From Planctomycetaceae bacterium (GTDB lineage Bacteria; Planctomycetota; Planctomycetia; Planctomycetales; Planctomycetaceae): a DNA stretch of 40,868 nt. Shown in pieces: positions 19,279 to 27,224 of this stretch (within the stretch, counting starts at the first letter, position 1; every line of letters begins with the position of its first letter). The position numbers were made by a program, and so were the translations under genes. The stretch is taken from positions 1-40,868 of the forward strand of contig JAJDEI010000098.1 of NCBI GenBank assembly GCA_029259845.1. The letters run 5' to 3'. Below the pieces are notes generated by a model, which was not told where the DNA came from, ran no database searches, and saw only the letters and a list, made by a program, of their open reading frames with translations.

Positions 19279-20454
19279 TCAGGGGAGGGCGATCGTCTTA
19301 AGATTGAGCGTGCCGTCGCGCCGCACCAGCACGATGGCGTGTGCATCGTCCGAGCGATCGAGCTGCTCGATGCCTTCAAGTTCCCCGATCGTCTCATACG
19401 GCAGACCAGCCGTTCCGCCCCCTTCGACTCGCGTGTGAATGCCTTCCTGGGAGGCGACGTTGTCAATGCTGACCTTCATCACTCCCCGGGCGCTGTTGTT
19501 GATGAGCAGGAAGTCTTTGCCATCCTTCTGGTAAGCGATCATGTCAAGGGGCCGGTTGCGATTGCCGAGTTCAGCAACGGTCGTACCCTCGACCCTCGAG
19601 TTGGCGGCGACCTCCGCGAGTGGGAACTTGACGAGCGGCGTACAGGTGAATCCGGCGAGCAGATTCGGTTCGCCGTCAATGGTGAACGGCACAAAGACAC
19701 GGATTGCTGAGTGATCTTCCGAACGGCCGTGAGCTCCATGGTAGATCTCCAGGCTCGCCCCGCTGCTGTTTTCCGTAAAGGGGAACGGGAGCGAACGCAC
19801 GCTCGATGGCGACTCGCCGCCGCTCAGTCCTGAGACCAACACCTGCCCGTCAACGAATGCCAGGTCCGTGATGGCGTCGTTTCGCGGATTCCGTCGACGG
19901 CGTCCCCGCTTGGCCACAGCATCCTTCGGAGCGTCCGACAGGGTGGCTTTCGAGAATGCGACGTCCTCCAGGGAAAACCGGCTGATCGTGCCTTCCGTCG
20001 AGATTCTCACAATCGCAGGATGCTCGATCTGCGTGGTCAGCGAGTCCACGTCGATATTCAACTTTGGCTGGCTCTTCAAGACAGGCTTATGTTCCACGAT
20101 GGTAACCGACAAATAGACGTTTCCGCTGGCAGGGTTGACTGCCAAATCGTTGATCTTGAGATCATCGCGTGGCTTCATCCCCAACTGCCCGCCCATTTTT
20201 TCTGTGAAATTGTCGATATTGACGTCAGCGGCCTCCGGATTGCCTGACTTGTCGTCCGTCGCGATGGCGAACACTGCCGCTGCCCGTGTGTCGCCCACCA
20301 GCAGGATGCCGTCCGGGCCGAAGGCCAACGGTCCGGCTGACTGGATGCGCGGCGTTCCCGTCTCCAATCCGTAAATGTCCGCACCATGCGCCAAGGGAGC
20401 CAATGACAGCAGAACCCCGGTGAACAGACCTGCCAGAGTGAATCTTGTCCCCAT
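19279..20454 (-). CDS. Secreted beta-propeller-like protein of unknown function
   Basis: The 391-residue protein begins at the ATG at 20454, which has AAGGAA 6 nt upstream and starts a Sec signal peptide ending near AHGAD. The mature part shows repeated blade-like strands: GPLAFGPDGILLVGD, INDLAVNPASGNVYLSV, ITDLAFVDGQVLVSGLS, DMIAYQKDGKDFLLINNS and IEQLDRSDDAHAIVLVR. This suggests a periplasmic propeller. No catalytic motif was recognised. The basic stretch KRGRRRR near the middle is unusual for an exported protein and may be a loop. It is convergent with the PEP-CTERM gene, with a 131-bp gap. Confidence 0.7.
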   Translation of the reverse strand: MGTRFTLAGLFTGVLLSLAPLAHGADIYGLETGTPRIQSAGPLAFGPDGILLVGDTRAAAVFAIATDDKSGNPEAADVNIDNFTEKMGGQLGMKPRDDLKINDLAVNPASGNVYLSVTIVEHKPVLKSQPKLNIDVDSLTTQIEHPAIVRISTEGTISRFSLEDVAFSKATLSDAPKDAVAKRGRRRRNPRNDAITDLAFVDGQVLVSGLSGGESPSSVRSLPFPFTENSSGASLEIYHGAHGRSEDHSAIRVFVPFTIDGEPNLLAGFTCTPLVKFPLAEVAANSRVEGTTVAELGNRNRPLDMIAYQKDGKDFLLINNSARGVMKVSIDNVASQEGIHTRVEGGGTAGLPYETIGELEGIEQLDRSDDAHAIVLVRRDGTLNLKTIALP

Positions 20455-20615
20455 GATTGTTTCCTTCCCGATTGTGAGAAATCGCGACATCGGCTACGCC
20501 ACATGGCACTTGCGTGATCATACTGTGATTTCCCAGAGAACGCGACAACTCGAGTTTGACAGCCGTGTAGCGTCGCCGCTCCTTGGGAAACCGGCTCTTC
20601 AAGGGACTCCCCCGA

Positions 20616-20772
20616 CAGGGCCATTCGAAGTTTCACTTGGGAGAGGACTGACCGGAACAAGCTCAATGGTCACCCGAAGCGTCAGCGAGGAAACGAACGT
20701 AAGCGAGCGATTCGTCCCTCGCTGACGCTTCGGGTGACGAGGTTGCCCAGCTTCAATCCTTGAACGGTCCTG
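20616..20772 (+). repeat. 157-bp palindromic dispersed repeat, copy D
   Basis: This is a full-length copy in the same orientation as A-C, sharing with copy C the C-G variant in the stem. It lies between the divergently spaced minus-strand genes ending at 20895 and starting at 20454. Confidence 0.9.
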
Positions 20773-20894
20773 ACTCCCCCGAGCCCACGGGCTGCGGCCG
20801 GTGAAAACGCACCGACCGTGCAACTGCGTCTCGCCTTGCCCCTCCGCTTTGGTCCGCGCGCCGCACGGCACGGGTGCCGTCGGAGATGAGGTCG

Positions 20895-21608
20895 TCAACC
20901 GGAATACTCGCCTTTGACGGACCGGTCTTCGATGCCGAGGTGCATTTCCAGCAGGCGTTCGATCGTCCGGGGGATATCGGCGTCGTACTCGCCGGAAAGG
21001 AGGGTGGCCGTGCTGCCGGATTTGCGAATCAACTCAAGCGAATACTGGGCCGACGTCCTCTCCTTTCCCCGGTGCAGCGTCTCCTTGACGAACAACTGCT
21101 CGACGTCACCGACCGGCACCGGCGGCGGCGTCTTCCAGGGCAGTGGCCCATGAGTGATCGCAATGGTGCTGCCATCCACCGCGATGCTGGTGCCGTTCAC
21201 CAGCATGGCCGCACAAAAGTAGATCAGGAACAGTCCGACCCCGTAGAACAGAGACAGAAAAAGTAACGGCCACAGGTCGCCGCTGCTGACGAGCATCGTG
21301 GTCATCACCACCAGAAAACCGTTCCAGAACAAGGCGAACGGAATCATCACAAACGCGACCCAGGTCCGCCATTGCCATCGCAGCGTCATTCGGTCGCCGG
21401 ATCGCTCGATCTGTAGCCGGTCGAGGCTCGGCAACGGATGCAACGGGCCGTGGCTGCCTCCGTTGGCAGCGTGGCTTGTGGACAGCGGCCCCAGTGGCAC
21501 AACAACGGTCGCGCCACAGAACCGGCAGAAGAACTGCGAGCGTCCTTCCGGGGGTTCCAAGGGAGCACTGCACCCCGGACAATTCAGTCGATCGATGCTC
21601 GCGGACAT
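20895..21608 (-). CDS. Zinc-ribbon membrane protein
   Basis: The 237-residue product starts at the ATG at 21608 with GGAG 8 nt upstream. An N-terminal four-cysteine ribbon (CPGC ... FFCRFCG, about residues 9-31) is followed by a linker. Two hydrophobic segments come next, about 85-110 (WVAFVMIPFALFWNGFLVVM) and about 120-145. The C-terminal domain of about 90 residues (SIAVDGSTIAITHGPLPW ... DADIPRTIERLLEMHLGIED) resembles the PH-like soluble parts of bacterial membrane proteins. No enzymatic motif is present. The zinc site probably has a structural or binding role on the cytoplasmic side. Confidence 0.7.
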   Translation of the reverse strand: MSASIDRLNCPGCSAPLEPPEGRSQFFCRFCGATVVVPLGPLSTSHAANGGSHGPLHPLPSLDRLQIERSGDRMTLRWQWRTWVAFVMIPFALFWNGFLVVMTTMLVSSGDLWPLLFLSLFYGVGLFLIYFCAAMLVNGTSIAVDGSTIAITHGPLPWKTPPPVPVGDVEQLFVKETLHRGKERTSAQYSLELIRKSGSTATLLSGEYDADIPRTIERLLEMHLGIEDRSVKGEYSG

Positions 21609-21713
21609 TCTCCCGACTCCGTTCCCATACGATTGGTTCCGGTCGAGGCCCCCACGTCTGGGCCTTCCCGTTGGCCAGACTCGGCCACTCCTACCAGTGG
21701 TTTCCAAACCGCT

Positions 21714-21863
21714 TCTTATTCCCCATGCCGCTGTCCGACCCGTTTATTGAACCGCGAATGAACGCGAATCGACGCGAATGAAAACACGGCGACCTGATTC
21801 GCGTGCCTTGGCATTCATTCGCGGTTCCGTTGAAGAACGACCCGCTTCCATTCAAGCTTCGCG
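21714..21863 (-). repeat. 150-bp direct repeat of the GxxExxY locus, copy 1
   Basis: It matches 22198-22347 at a constant offset of 484 bp. Read on the minus strand it contains the last 16 codons and stop of the GxxExxY gene, then a hairpin (GAACCGCGAATGA paired with TCATTCGCGGTTC, near 21749-21828). It ends with an ATG and a few codons (ATGGGGAATAAGA) that match the beginning of the gene. It thus looks like the junction between tandem gene copies. Confidence 0.85.
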
Positions 21864-22210
21864 TGTTTGAAATTGAGAAGTAGTCCGACTTCCAGTCCTG
21901 TGATCTTTAGGTAGTTCAACATTTGTCCCAATTCATGGTCTGTGATTCGTTCAATGGTCTTTGTGTCGACGACGACTTGCTCGAAGCAAATGAGGTCTGG
22001 GATGTATCCGCCGACCTTGACATTCTTGTAGCTCACGTCGAACTGTCGTTGCTGCTGGCAGGGGATTCCCTGCAAGCCAAACTCGACGACTAAAGCGTTC
22101 TCGTACGGCTTCTCCAAGAGGCCATGGCCAAGGACATTCGAAACTTCCATCGCACAACCGACGATGCGGTGAACTTCGTCCTTCAGCAACAACTCTGTCT
22201 TATTCCTCAT
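21815..22210 (-). CDS. GxxExxY protein (PD-(D/E)xK nuclease-like)
   Basis: This 131-residue protein carries the family signature GLLEKPY, with the glutamate in an N-terminal helix, followed by ENALVVEFGLQGI. A PD-(D/E)xK-type core comes next: PDL in GGYIPDLICF and DTK in VVVDTKTI. The family (PDDEXK_3) is common in environmental bacteria, often in many copies, and its biological role is not established. The ATG at 22210 is chosen because the family starts just before KTELLLKDEVHRIVGCAMEV. The frame upstream is repeat-derived. The gene lies between two copies of a 150-bp repeat that hold its own 3' and 5' ends. Confidence 0.85.
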   Translation of the reverse strand: MRNKTELLLKDEVHRIVGCAMEVSNVLGHGLLEKPYENALVVEFGLQGIPCQQQRQFDVSYKNVKVGGYIPDLICFEQVVVDTKTIERITDHELGQMLNYLKITGLEVGLLLNFKHAKLEWKRVVLQRNRE

Positions 22211-22347
22211 GCTGCAGTCTGCCCCGTTTATTGAACCGCGAATGAACGCGAATCGACGCGAATGAAAACACGGCGACCTGATTCGCGTGCATTGGCGGTT
22301 ATTCGCGGTTCGGTTGAAGAACAACCCGTCTCCCGTCAAGCTTCACG
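22198..22347 (-). repeat. 150-bp direct repeat of the GxxExxY locus, copy 2
   Basis: This is the upstream copy of the 21714-21863 repeat. It includes the start codon of the intact GxxExxY gene (22208-22210), the same hairpin, and the 3' end of another GxxExxY reading frame. Confidence 0.85.
22299..22347 (-). pseudogene. 3' remnant of a second GxxExxY gene
   Basis: Read on the minus strand this encodes VKLDGRRVVLQPNRE and a TAA stop. It aligns with AKLEWKRVVLQRNRE and stop at the end of the intact gene 484 bp away. Upstream of it the resemblance stops abruptly, so only the last 15 codons of that copy survive. Confidence 0.7.
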
Positions 22348-22436
22348 GCCTGCTGCGAGGACGGTATCACTTTTGACAATCCGGATCAGCGCGAGTCGAC
22401 AGGGCACGCGCAATCCGGGTCCCTCGACTTTGACAT

Positions 22437-23642
22437 TCAGAATTCCGCCAGAATCCGCAGGACCTCGGTCTGCCGCTCGCCGCCGGTGACGTGGACGGTT
22501 CCGGTGCGGTCGACGAACACGTCGACCTCGCTGCGGACACCGAACTCCGGCAGGTAGATTCCCGGCTCGATGGAGAAGCAGGTGCCCGGCAGCACGCGGC
22601 GCTCTTCGCGGGTTTCGAGGTTGTCCATGTTGGCACCGTTGCCGTGCGTTTCCTGGCCGATGCTGTGACCCGTGCGATGAGTGAAGTACGGGCCGTAACC
22701 GGCCTTCTCGATGACTGCCCGCGTGGCATCGTCGACTTCGCCGCCGGTCAAAACGCGACCAGTCGAAAAGGCGTTCTCGACGCTGGCGATTCCCGCATCG
22801 CGCGCAGCGGCCACAATGTCGAATATCTTGGAGTACTCCTCCGGCACCGTTTTCCCGACGTACCCGACGCGGGTCAGATCGCTGTAGACCGCTCGCGGAC
22901 GGTCGAATTTGGCCCATAGGTCGATCAGCACAAAGTCGTGTTCACGAATGAGCGTGTCGTCGCCGGTTCCGGTCTCCCCCATTCCCGTTTCATAGTGCGG
23001 CTGTCCGCTGTGCGGTCCCCGCGCGACGATGGGCGGGTGATACGTCGTCATGTTGTGGGCGGCGAAGTGTTCCATGATCGCCGCCCGGACCGCCAACTCC
23101 TCGATCCCGCCCTGCTCGCGAACGCCCGCAGCAATCGCCCGCCAGGCAACATCAAAGGCCGCGTTGGTGTGGACGCTCACCTCCTGGTGCATTTGCCACT
23201 GCTCGTCGTCCCACGTCGCCTCGAACTGTTGGATCAGATCGCCCGAGGAGACGACCTCGGCATCCTGTTCGCGAACCAGGTCGACGGTCCCGGCATCCAC
23301 ACGGGCCACATAGGGGTTGCCGGCTCGCGGGGAATACTCCATCGCCACCGTGGAGAACCCTTCGACCAGCGCGGCGACGCCCGCTTCCAACTCCCGCCAA
23401 TGCAGATACACGGTTTTTTCGCCGGGCAGATGGTCCAGCACGCCGGATTCGATCCGATGCACCAGCTTGTGCGGCTGTCCCTCTGCCGGAACGACATAGA
23501 ACCACCGCCGCGAGCCGACCGCCTCTTCCGCGATCGACAACAGGCGGCAGGCGAGCAGATTGTTGCCGCGAAAATCGTACAGCAGCCAACCGTCCCAGCC
23601 AAACTCCTTCAGCGCGGCTTGTGTGGCGTCGAGATTGAACAT
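22437..23642 (-). CDS. M24-family metallopeptidase (Xaa-Pro aminopeptidase-like)
   Basis: At 401 residues, this has a creatinase-like N-terminal domain (about 1-150) and a pita-bread C-terminal domain. The five metal ligands are all present: D241 (LIDLWAK), D255 (YSDLTR), H326 (RTGHSIGQ), E359 (SIEPGIY) and E372 (VRSEVDV). It should remove N-terminal residues ahead of proline or cleave related dipeptides in the cytoplasm. There is no signal peptide. The segment SGQPHYETG before the metal site is typical of the prolidase-like branch found in planctomycetes. A small ORF ends 3 bp before its start, and the PP2C gene precedes that, so the three may form one transcript. Confidence 0.92.
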   Translation of the reverse strand: MFNLDATQAALKEFGWDGWLLYDFRGNNLLACRLLSIAEEAVGSRRWFYVVPAEGQPHKLVHRIESGVLDHLPGEKTVYLHWRELEAGVAALVEGFSTVAMEYSPRAGNPYVARVDAGTVDLVREQDAEVVSSGDLIQQFEATWDDEQWQMHQEVSVHTNAAFDVAWRAIAAGVREQGGIEELAVRAAIMEHFAAHNMTTYHPPIVARGPHSGQPHYETGMGETGTGDDTLIREHDFVLIDLWAKFDRPRAVYSDLTRVGYVGKTVPEEYSKIFDIVAAARDAGIASVENAFSTGRVLTGGEVDDATRAVIEKAGYGPYFTHRTGHSIGQETHGNGANMDNLETREERRVLPGTCFSIEPGIYLPEFGVRSEVDVFVDRTGTVHVTGGERQTEVLRILAEF

Positions 23643-23645
23643 GGG

Positions 23646-23786
23646 TCACTCGCAGAGAATCTTGCTCGGCGTCCAGAATGTGTCCGTTTCCTCACGGTCC
23701 CGCCGGATGCCTTGGGGCATCACCCCAAGCGACCGCAGGTTCAGAAAACCCGGCCCGCTGACAACCTGCCCCACCACGACAACCAT
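23646..23786 (-). CDS. Small 46-residue hypothetical protein
   Basis: The ORF fills the gap between the PP2C phosphatase stop and the M24 peptidase start (3 bp away). An ATG at 23786 has GGGAG 6 nt upstream, a good ribosome binding site. The product begins with a hydrophobic run (MVVVVGQVVSGPGFLNL) and ends in a charged part with TFWTPSKILCE. I do not recognise a family. It could be a real small protein, or a coupling leader for the peptidase. Confidence 0.4.
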   Translation of the reverse strand: MVVVVGQVVSGPGFLNLRSLGVMPQGIRRDREETDTFWTPSKILCE

Positions 23787-23840
23787 CAACGGCTCCCGGG
23801 GAATACCATTCGGGCGGGTGCGATCCCCCTTGCCCAACAA

Positions 23841-24590
23841 TCAGCAGACGTGAATGACCACGCAGGTGATGTTGTCGCGAGACCCGCCCTCCAGCGCTGC
23901 ATCAACGAGCGCCTGAGCAGCCGTCTGTGGGTCGTCCTGTTCGCCGAGGATGCGGCAGATTGTCCCGTCGTCGATGCCGTCGGTCACACCGTCCGAACAG
24001 AGCATCAGGCGGTCTCCCGCCTTTGGTGTGATGCGGCGAGGTTCTGTGCCGACGCTGCCCTCTTTGGTGCCCAGATAACGGTAGAGGACGTTTTTGTAGC
24101 GATGGTTGGCCGCCTCATCCTCGGAGATCGTGCCGGCCTCGACCAATGCCTGCGTGAGCGAATGGTCTTTCGTCAACTGCTCCAATCCGCCGTCGCGCAG
24201 CAAATACACGCGGCTGTCGCCGACCCCGCCCGCAAACAAGGTTCCGGCAGCCGAGGCCAAGAACGCGATCGTGGTCCCCATGTTGTGATAGTTGGGGTCC
24301 AGTTCGCCAAGGACCATAATTTCGCCGTTGGCATGGCTCACCGCAGCGTCAATGGCGGCGACGATCGCAGCCGGGTCGGCGATCGAAAAATCGACCGACT
24401 TTCCCAGCCGTTCGGAGACCAGCTCAATCGCCAGTTCGCTCGCTTTCTCACCCGCGCTCTGCCCGCCCATGCCGTCGGCGACGAGAAAGAACCGGGCGTC
24501 CGGATCGACGAAGCACTTGTCTTCGTTGTTCTCACGATAGTTGCCGGTGATGCTCACCGAGCCCCACTTCAGTTGGAGCTGACCTGCCAT
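23841..24590 (-). CDS. PP2C-family serine/threonine protein phosphatase
   Basis: The 249-residue cytoplasmic enzyme has all the PP2C motifs: [10 protein letters not shown] near the N-terminus, [13 protein letters not shown] (metal-binding DGMGG), [34 protein letters not shown], and [15 protein letters not shown] at the end. It would dephosphorylate proteins in the presence of Mg or Mn and probably opposes the Hanks-type kinases that are abundant in planctomycetes; none is in the window. The start at 24590 puts [20 protein letters not shown] in the right place. The frame upstream to 24776 is not family-like. Confidence 0.93.
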   Translation of the reverse strand: MAGQLQLKWGSVSITGNYRENNEDKCFVDPDARFFLVADGMGGQSAGEKASELAIELVSERLGKSVDFSIADPAAIVAAIDAAVSHANGEIMVLGELDPNYHNMGTTIAFLASAAGTLFAGGVGDSRVYLLRDGGLEQLTKDHSLTQALVEAGTISEDEAANHRYKNVLYRYLGTKEGSVGTEPRRITPKAGDRLMLCSDGVTDGIDDGTICRILGEQDDPQTAAQALVDAALEGGSRDNITCVVIHVC

Positions 24591-24810
24591 CGATGTGCCT
24601 ATTGGGAAGTTTGCAATCACCCGTCGGAATGAGCCGATCATAGCACGGATCGAGGCCATTCGGCAGAACAATAACAGGCTCGTCGCGTCCCGGCTAGTGC
24701 CCATTGCTCCCTCCCAGGAATCGAGTGCAACAATCCGCTCCCGCACACCCCGAATCGTCAATGGCTGTCCCGACACAGGATGTTTAACGGCTTTGGCCCT
24801 GCCCGATCAA

Positions 24811-24848
24811 CTCTTCAATCGCAACCAAGCTCTTCAATCGCAACCAAG
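24811..24848. repeat. Perfect 19-bp tandem duplication at the 3' end of the deacetylase gene
   Basis: CTCTTCAATCGCAACCAAG occurs twice back to back (24811-24829 and 24830-24848). The stop codon of the LmbE-type gene lies in the right-hand unit, so the duplication adds 19 bp to the untranslated side and leaves the protein unchanged. Confidence 0.9.
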
Positions 24849-25571
24849 CACCGCCATCAGGTCGCGGACCCCGAACGTTGTCGCGGGGATCAGGAGTTCC
24901 CCGGCTCCGAAACCGGCACTCGTCCCATAGAGGCGCGCCTGGCTTTCGACCAAGTGAAACACCCGTTGCTTCGACGGAGGAAATTGAGTCGAATAAGCCC
25001 GCACGGATTGCAGTTTGGTCTCCAGTGTGTCTGTGATGTCCACCACGAATGCTCCCGGCGAATCCATCGCAGTGAGCGACCCGAATCCGAGCGAATACCA
25101 CAACTGCTTGCGGACTGTGTGCGGCGGCAGATGGTCGAATTCGGCATCCCATTTGGTGAGACGGGAGTAGAACACGGCCGCATCGCAAATCTGCACCGCC
25201 TGCCAATGGTCCGGCGACGCCCCCGGCGTCTTGGCGAACAGGCTCAGCACCACCTGCGGACGGTAGCGCCGAAAGACCTTCGCCAGCGCGACACGCACCT
25301 CAAACGTGTCGAACAGCCGCCGGTTGGGGAATTCGAGCAGCTCCCGAACGTGCACGCCCAGTGTCTCCCCCGCCACGCGGGCTTCTTCGAGCCGCACTTC
25401 CGGACCGGGACTCAACGGCGTCGGCTCGCCATCGGTGAGGTCGACGATCCCCACGCGGTGGCCCTGCTTGACAAGCTGGGCGAGCAATCCGCCAACGCCG
25501 ATCTCCACATCATCCGGATGGGCCCCCACGGCGATGACGTCGAGAGGTTCTGGCAGCGGCGGGTTGTTCAT
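24834..25571 (-). CDS. PIG-L/LmbE-family N-acetylglucosaminyl deacetylase, BshB1-like
   Basis: This 245-residue zinc-dependent deacetylase has the motif GAHPDDVE at residues 16-23 (H18, D21) and the third zinc ligand H122 in SPDHWQA. The length, the [17 protein letters not shown] segment and the [18 protein letters not shown] part match the BshB1 branch, which deacetylates GlcNAc-malate in bacillithiol synthesis. BshA and BshC are not in this window, so the thiol role is inference from family only. It lies 73 bp after the alpha/beta hydrolase on the same strand. Its 3' end falls in a 19-bp tandem duplication. Confidence 0.88.
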   Translation of the reverse strand: MNNPPLPEPLDVIAVGAHPDDVEIGVGGLLAQLVKQGHRVGIVDLTDGEPTPLSPGPEVRLEEARVAGETLGVHVRELLEFPNRRLFDTFEVRVALAKVFRRYRPQVVLSLFAKTPGASPDHWQAVQICDAAVFYSRLTKWDAEFDHLPPHTVRKQLWYSLGFGSLTAMDSPGAFVVDITDTLETKLQSVRAYSTQFPPSKQRVFHLVESQARLYGTSAGFGAGELLIPATTFGVRDLMAVLGCD

Positions 25572-25644
25572 TGTGTTGGGTTACCGAGGTTAAAGGAAGT
25601 TGAGTTTCCACGACCGCCACAACCGTGCGCGGCCAAGGCCAGAG

Positions 25645-26757
25645 TCAGCTCGACACACCGTCGCCGATCGCATTGGCACAGGTCGCATGGTCGCCGCGTG
25701 CGCAGTCGCCGCGCGCATGGTCGTCGGGTGCATCGTCGTCGGGTGCATGGTCGTCGGGTGCACTGTCACCGGTCACATCGTTACGAAACCTGCGGAGCAG
25801 TTTGGCCAACCGATGCGGATGCGTGAGGTGAGGGAGCGTACCACAGTTGTCGATATTTTCGACCGTACATCGGGCGAGCCGTCCCGCGAGCTCCTGCTGC
25901 GCCTGTGTCGCCACGGACCCGTCTCCCTCCGTCTCGACGATCATCACGGGCGTGGTGATTTCCGCAAGACGCGGTCGCAGGTCGGCCCGTCCGGCGATCG
26001 AAGCCAAACGGGCAACATCACGGACCGGCGTGCTGCCCATCTGTCGCTCGTAGAAATTCCACCGCGTGATGTCGAACGGAGGGAACCAGCGGCGGTGGTT
26101 CTGCTCCTGGACCACCGTTACTGGCCGGAATTCACCCATCGGTTGCCCGCTCCGCCGCGCCAGCGCAACAAGCCCCTTTTCGGTCCAGGAGAATCGCCGC
26201 GCGGCGAAGCCTCCCTGGAGAGAGGCCCACGCGATCCGATCGGGGGCATCGAGCATCATCTGCAGGCCCACCAGACAACCGAACGACGTGGCGTGCAACG
26301 CGATTTCATCGTGCCCCAACGAGTCGGCCATCCGCAGCACGCTTTGCGAGAGGGTCTGCAACTGTTGCGGGGCGTCCCCGGACCGGTCGTCGTTGACGCA
26401 GGTCCAGTCGCACAGCACACACGTATGCTCCTCCTGCAACAGCCAAACGAACAAGGCAAACAAGCTCGCATCGCCGACGAAGCCGCCCATCAAATACACC
26501 GGCGGCCCCTGTCCGAGCGTCCACACGGAGGCCGTCCGGCCCTCGATCGAACATTGGTGACGCTGGCGCTTCTCACAAAACGCCTTCACGACCTGCTGCC
26601 AGGCAAGCGGCGTCGGGCATCCGCCTGTCTCCGTTGATGGGGGGGCGGCGGCCGGGGAAACGGCAAGCGGCGGATCAGGCGAAGGCGTCTCACGCACAAC
26701 GACGCTGTCGCCGTTGCGCCGGACCACTGGCGATGACGGAGGCTGCTGAGAGACCAT
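25645..26757 (-). CDS. Alpha/beta hydrolase-fold protein with repeat-encoded tail
   Basis: The 370-residue product starts at the ATG at 26757. The longer frame to 26838 would use TTG. After a Pro-rich N-terminus the core runs from about residue 60 to 320: VYLMGGFVGDAS (oxyanion region), a nucleophile elbow HATSFGCLVG with S in place but Ala/Thr instead of the usual G-x before it, a late acidic region VMIVETEGDGSV, and NCGTLPHLTHP, which supplies the likely catalytic histidine. The substrate is unknown. The C-terminal about 30 residues are low-complexity DDHAP/DDDAP-type pentapeptides encoded by a 15-bp tandem repeat. The hydrolase class is inferred from the fold. Confidence 0.75.
   Translation of the reverse strand: MVSQQPPSSPVVRRNGDSVVVRETPSPDPPLAVSPAAAPPSTETGGCPTPLAWQQVVKAFCEKRQRHQCSIEGRTASVWTLGQGPPVYLMGGFVGDASLFALFVWLLQEEHTCVLCDWTCVNDDRSGDAPQQLQTLSQSVLRMADSLGHDEIALHATSFGCLVGLQMMLDAPDRIAWASLQGGFAARRFSWTEKGLVALARRSGQPMGEFRPVTVVQEQNHRRWFPPFDITRWNFYERQMGSTPVRDVARLASIAGRADLRPRLAEITTPVMIVETEGDGSVATQAQQELAGRLARCTVENIDNCGTLPHLTHPHRLAKLLRRFRNDVTGDSAPDDHAPDDDAPDDHARGDCARGDHATCANAIGDGVSS
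25685..25774. repeat. 15-bp tandem repeat, six units, in the 3' end of the hydrolase gene
   Basis: Units start at 25685, 25700, 25715, 25730, 25745 and 25760, for example GCATGGTCGTCGGGT. Units 3 to 5 are near identical; the outer ones are more diverged. Because 15 is divisible by 3, unit gain or loss would lengthen or shorten the acidic/His tail without a frameshift. Confidence 0.9.
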
Positions 26758-26974
26758 GTTGCCAAGACTGCCTGCGGAGGGAGATTTGCCGAGCCGAGCC
26801 CGACGCAGATGCTGGCCGACGTCACGTCCGGGAATCAACGAACGTGACCGTGAATTCGCGGGTTGATCCTAGGGAATCGGCAACAGCGATGAAAGTCTGG
26901 CCCGGCACACCGGGACCAGGCAAACCGCCCCAAGCCGCACCGGTTGGGCCACTCGCCAGTCAGCACCCGCAAGC

Positions 26975-27033
26975 GAATCAGAGCCGCGACTGTGAGGAAG
27001 CAACTGTGAGGAAGCGACCGATCACACGCGTTG
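26975..27033 (+). repeat. ~45-bp dispersed repeat, copy 2 (with internal duplication)
   Basis: It matches 8433-8476. Here the unit GAGGAAG with its flanking bases appears twice (TGTGAGGAAGCAACTGTGAGGAAG), which lengthens the copy by 14 bp. It ends at CGATCACACGCGTTG like the other copy. Confidence 0.7.
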
Positions 27034-27047
27034 GCCGCGGTGTGACG

Positions 27048-27136
27048 GGTGCCATGTCCGAATCGCGAAGCAGGTCGGATTGACTGTTGCGCTCATCCCG
27101 CATGCTCATGCTGCTTCGCGACATGAGCATGGCACC
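27048..27136. repeat. Palindromic intergenic repeat upstream of the symporter gene
   Basis: The arms 27048-27073 and 27111-27136 are imperfect inverted copies that share GGTGCCATG at the tip and TCGCGAAGCAG at the inner end. A second perfect 10-bp pair, CATGCTCATG with CATGAGCATG, nests inside and competes with the larger stem. It lies about 90 bp before the start codon of the transporter. Confidence 0.75.
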
Positions 27137-27224
27137 TACATCGCCTGAAAGACCAGTCTCGTTTGATTGTTCGTCATGCAACCGATACGGTGCGTATCCA
27201 GATTCACGTTGCCGGAAACCGTCC

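Noticed and set aside
22938..24632. 564-codon plus-strand ORF across the M24 and PP2C genes
   Set aside because: It covers two well-supported minus-strand genes and the gap between them, which a real gene would not do.
25685..25774. Possible CRISPR or iteron array
   Set aside because: The 15-bp units are contiguous with no spacers and continue a reading frame.
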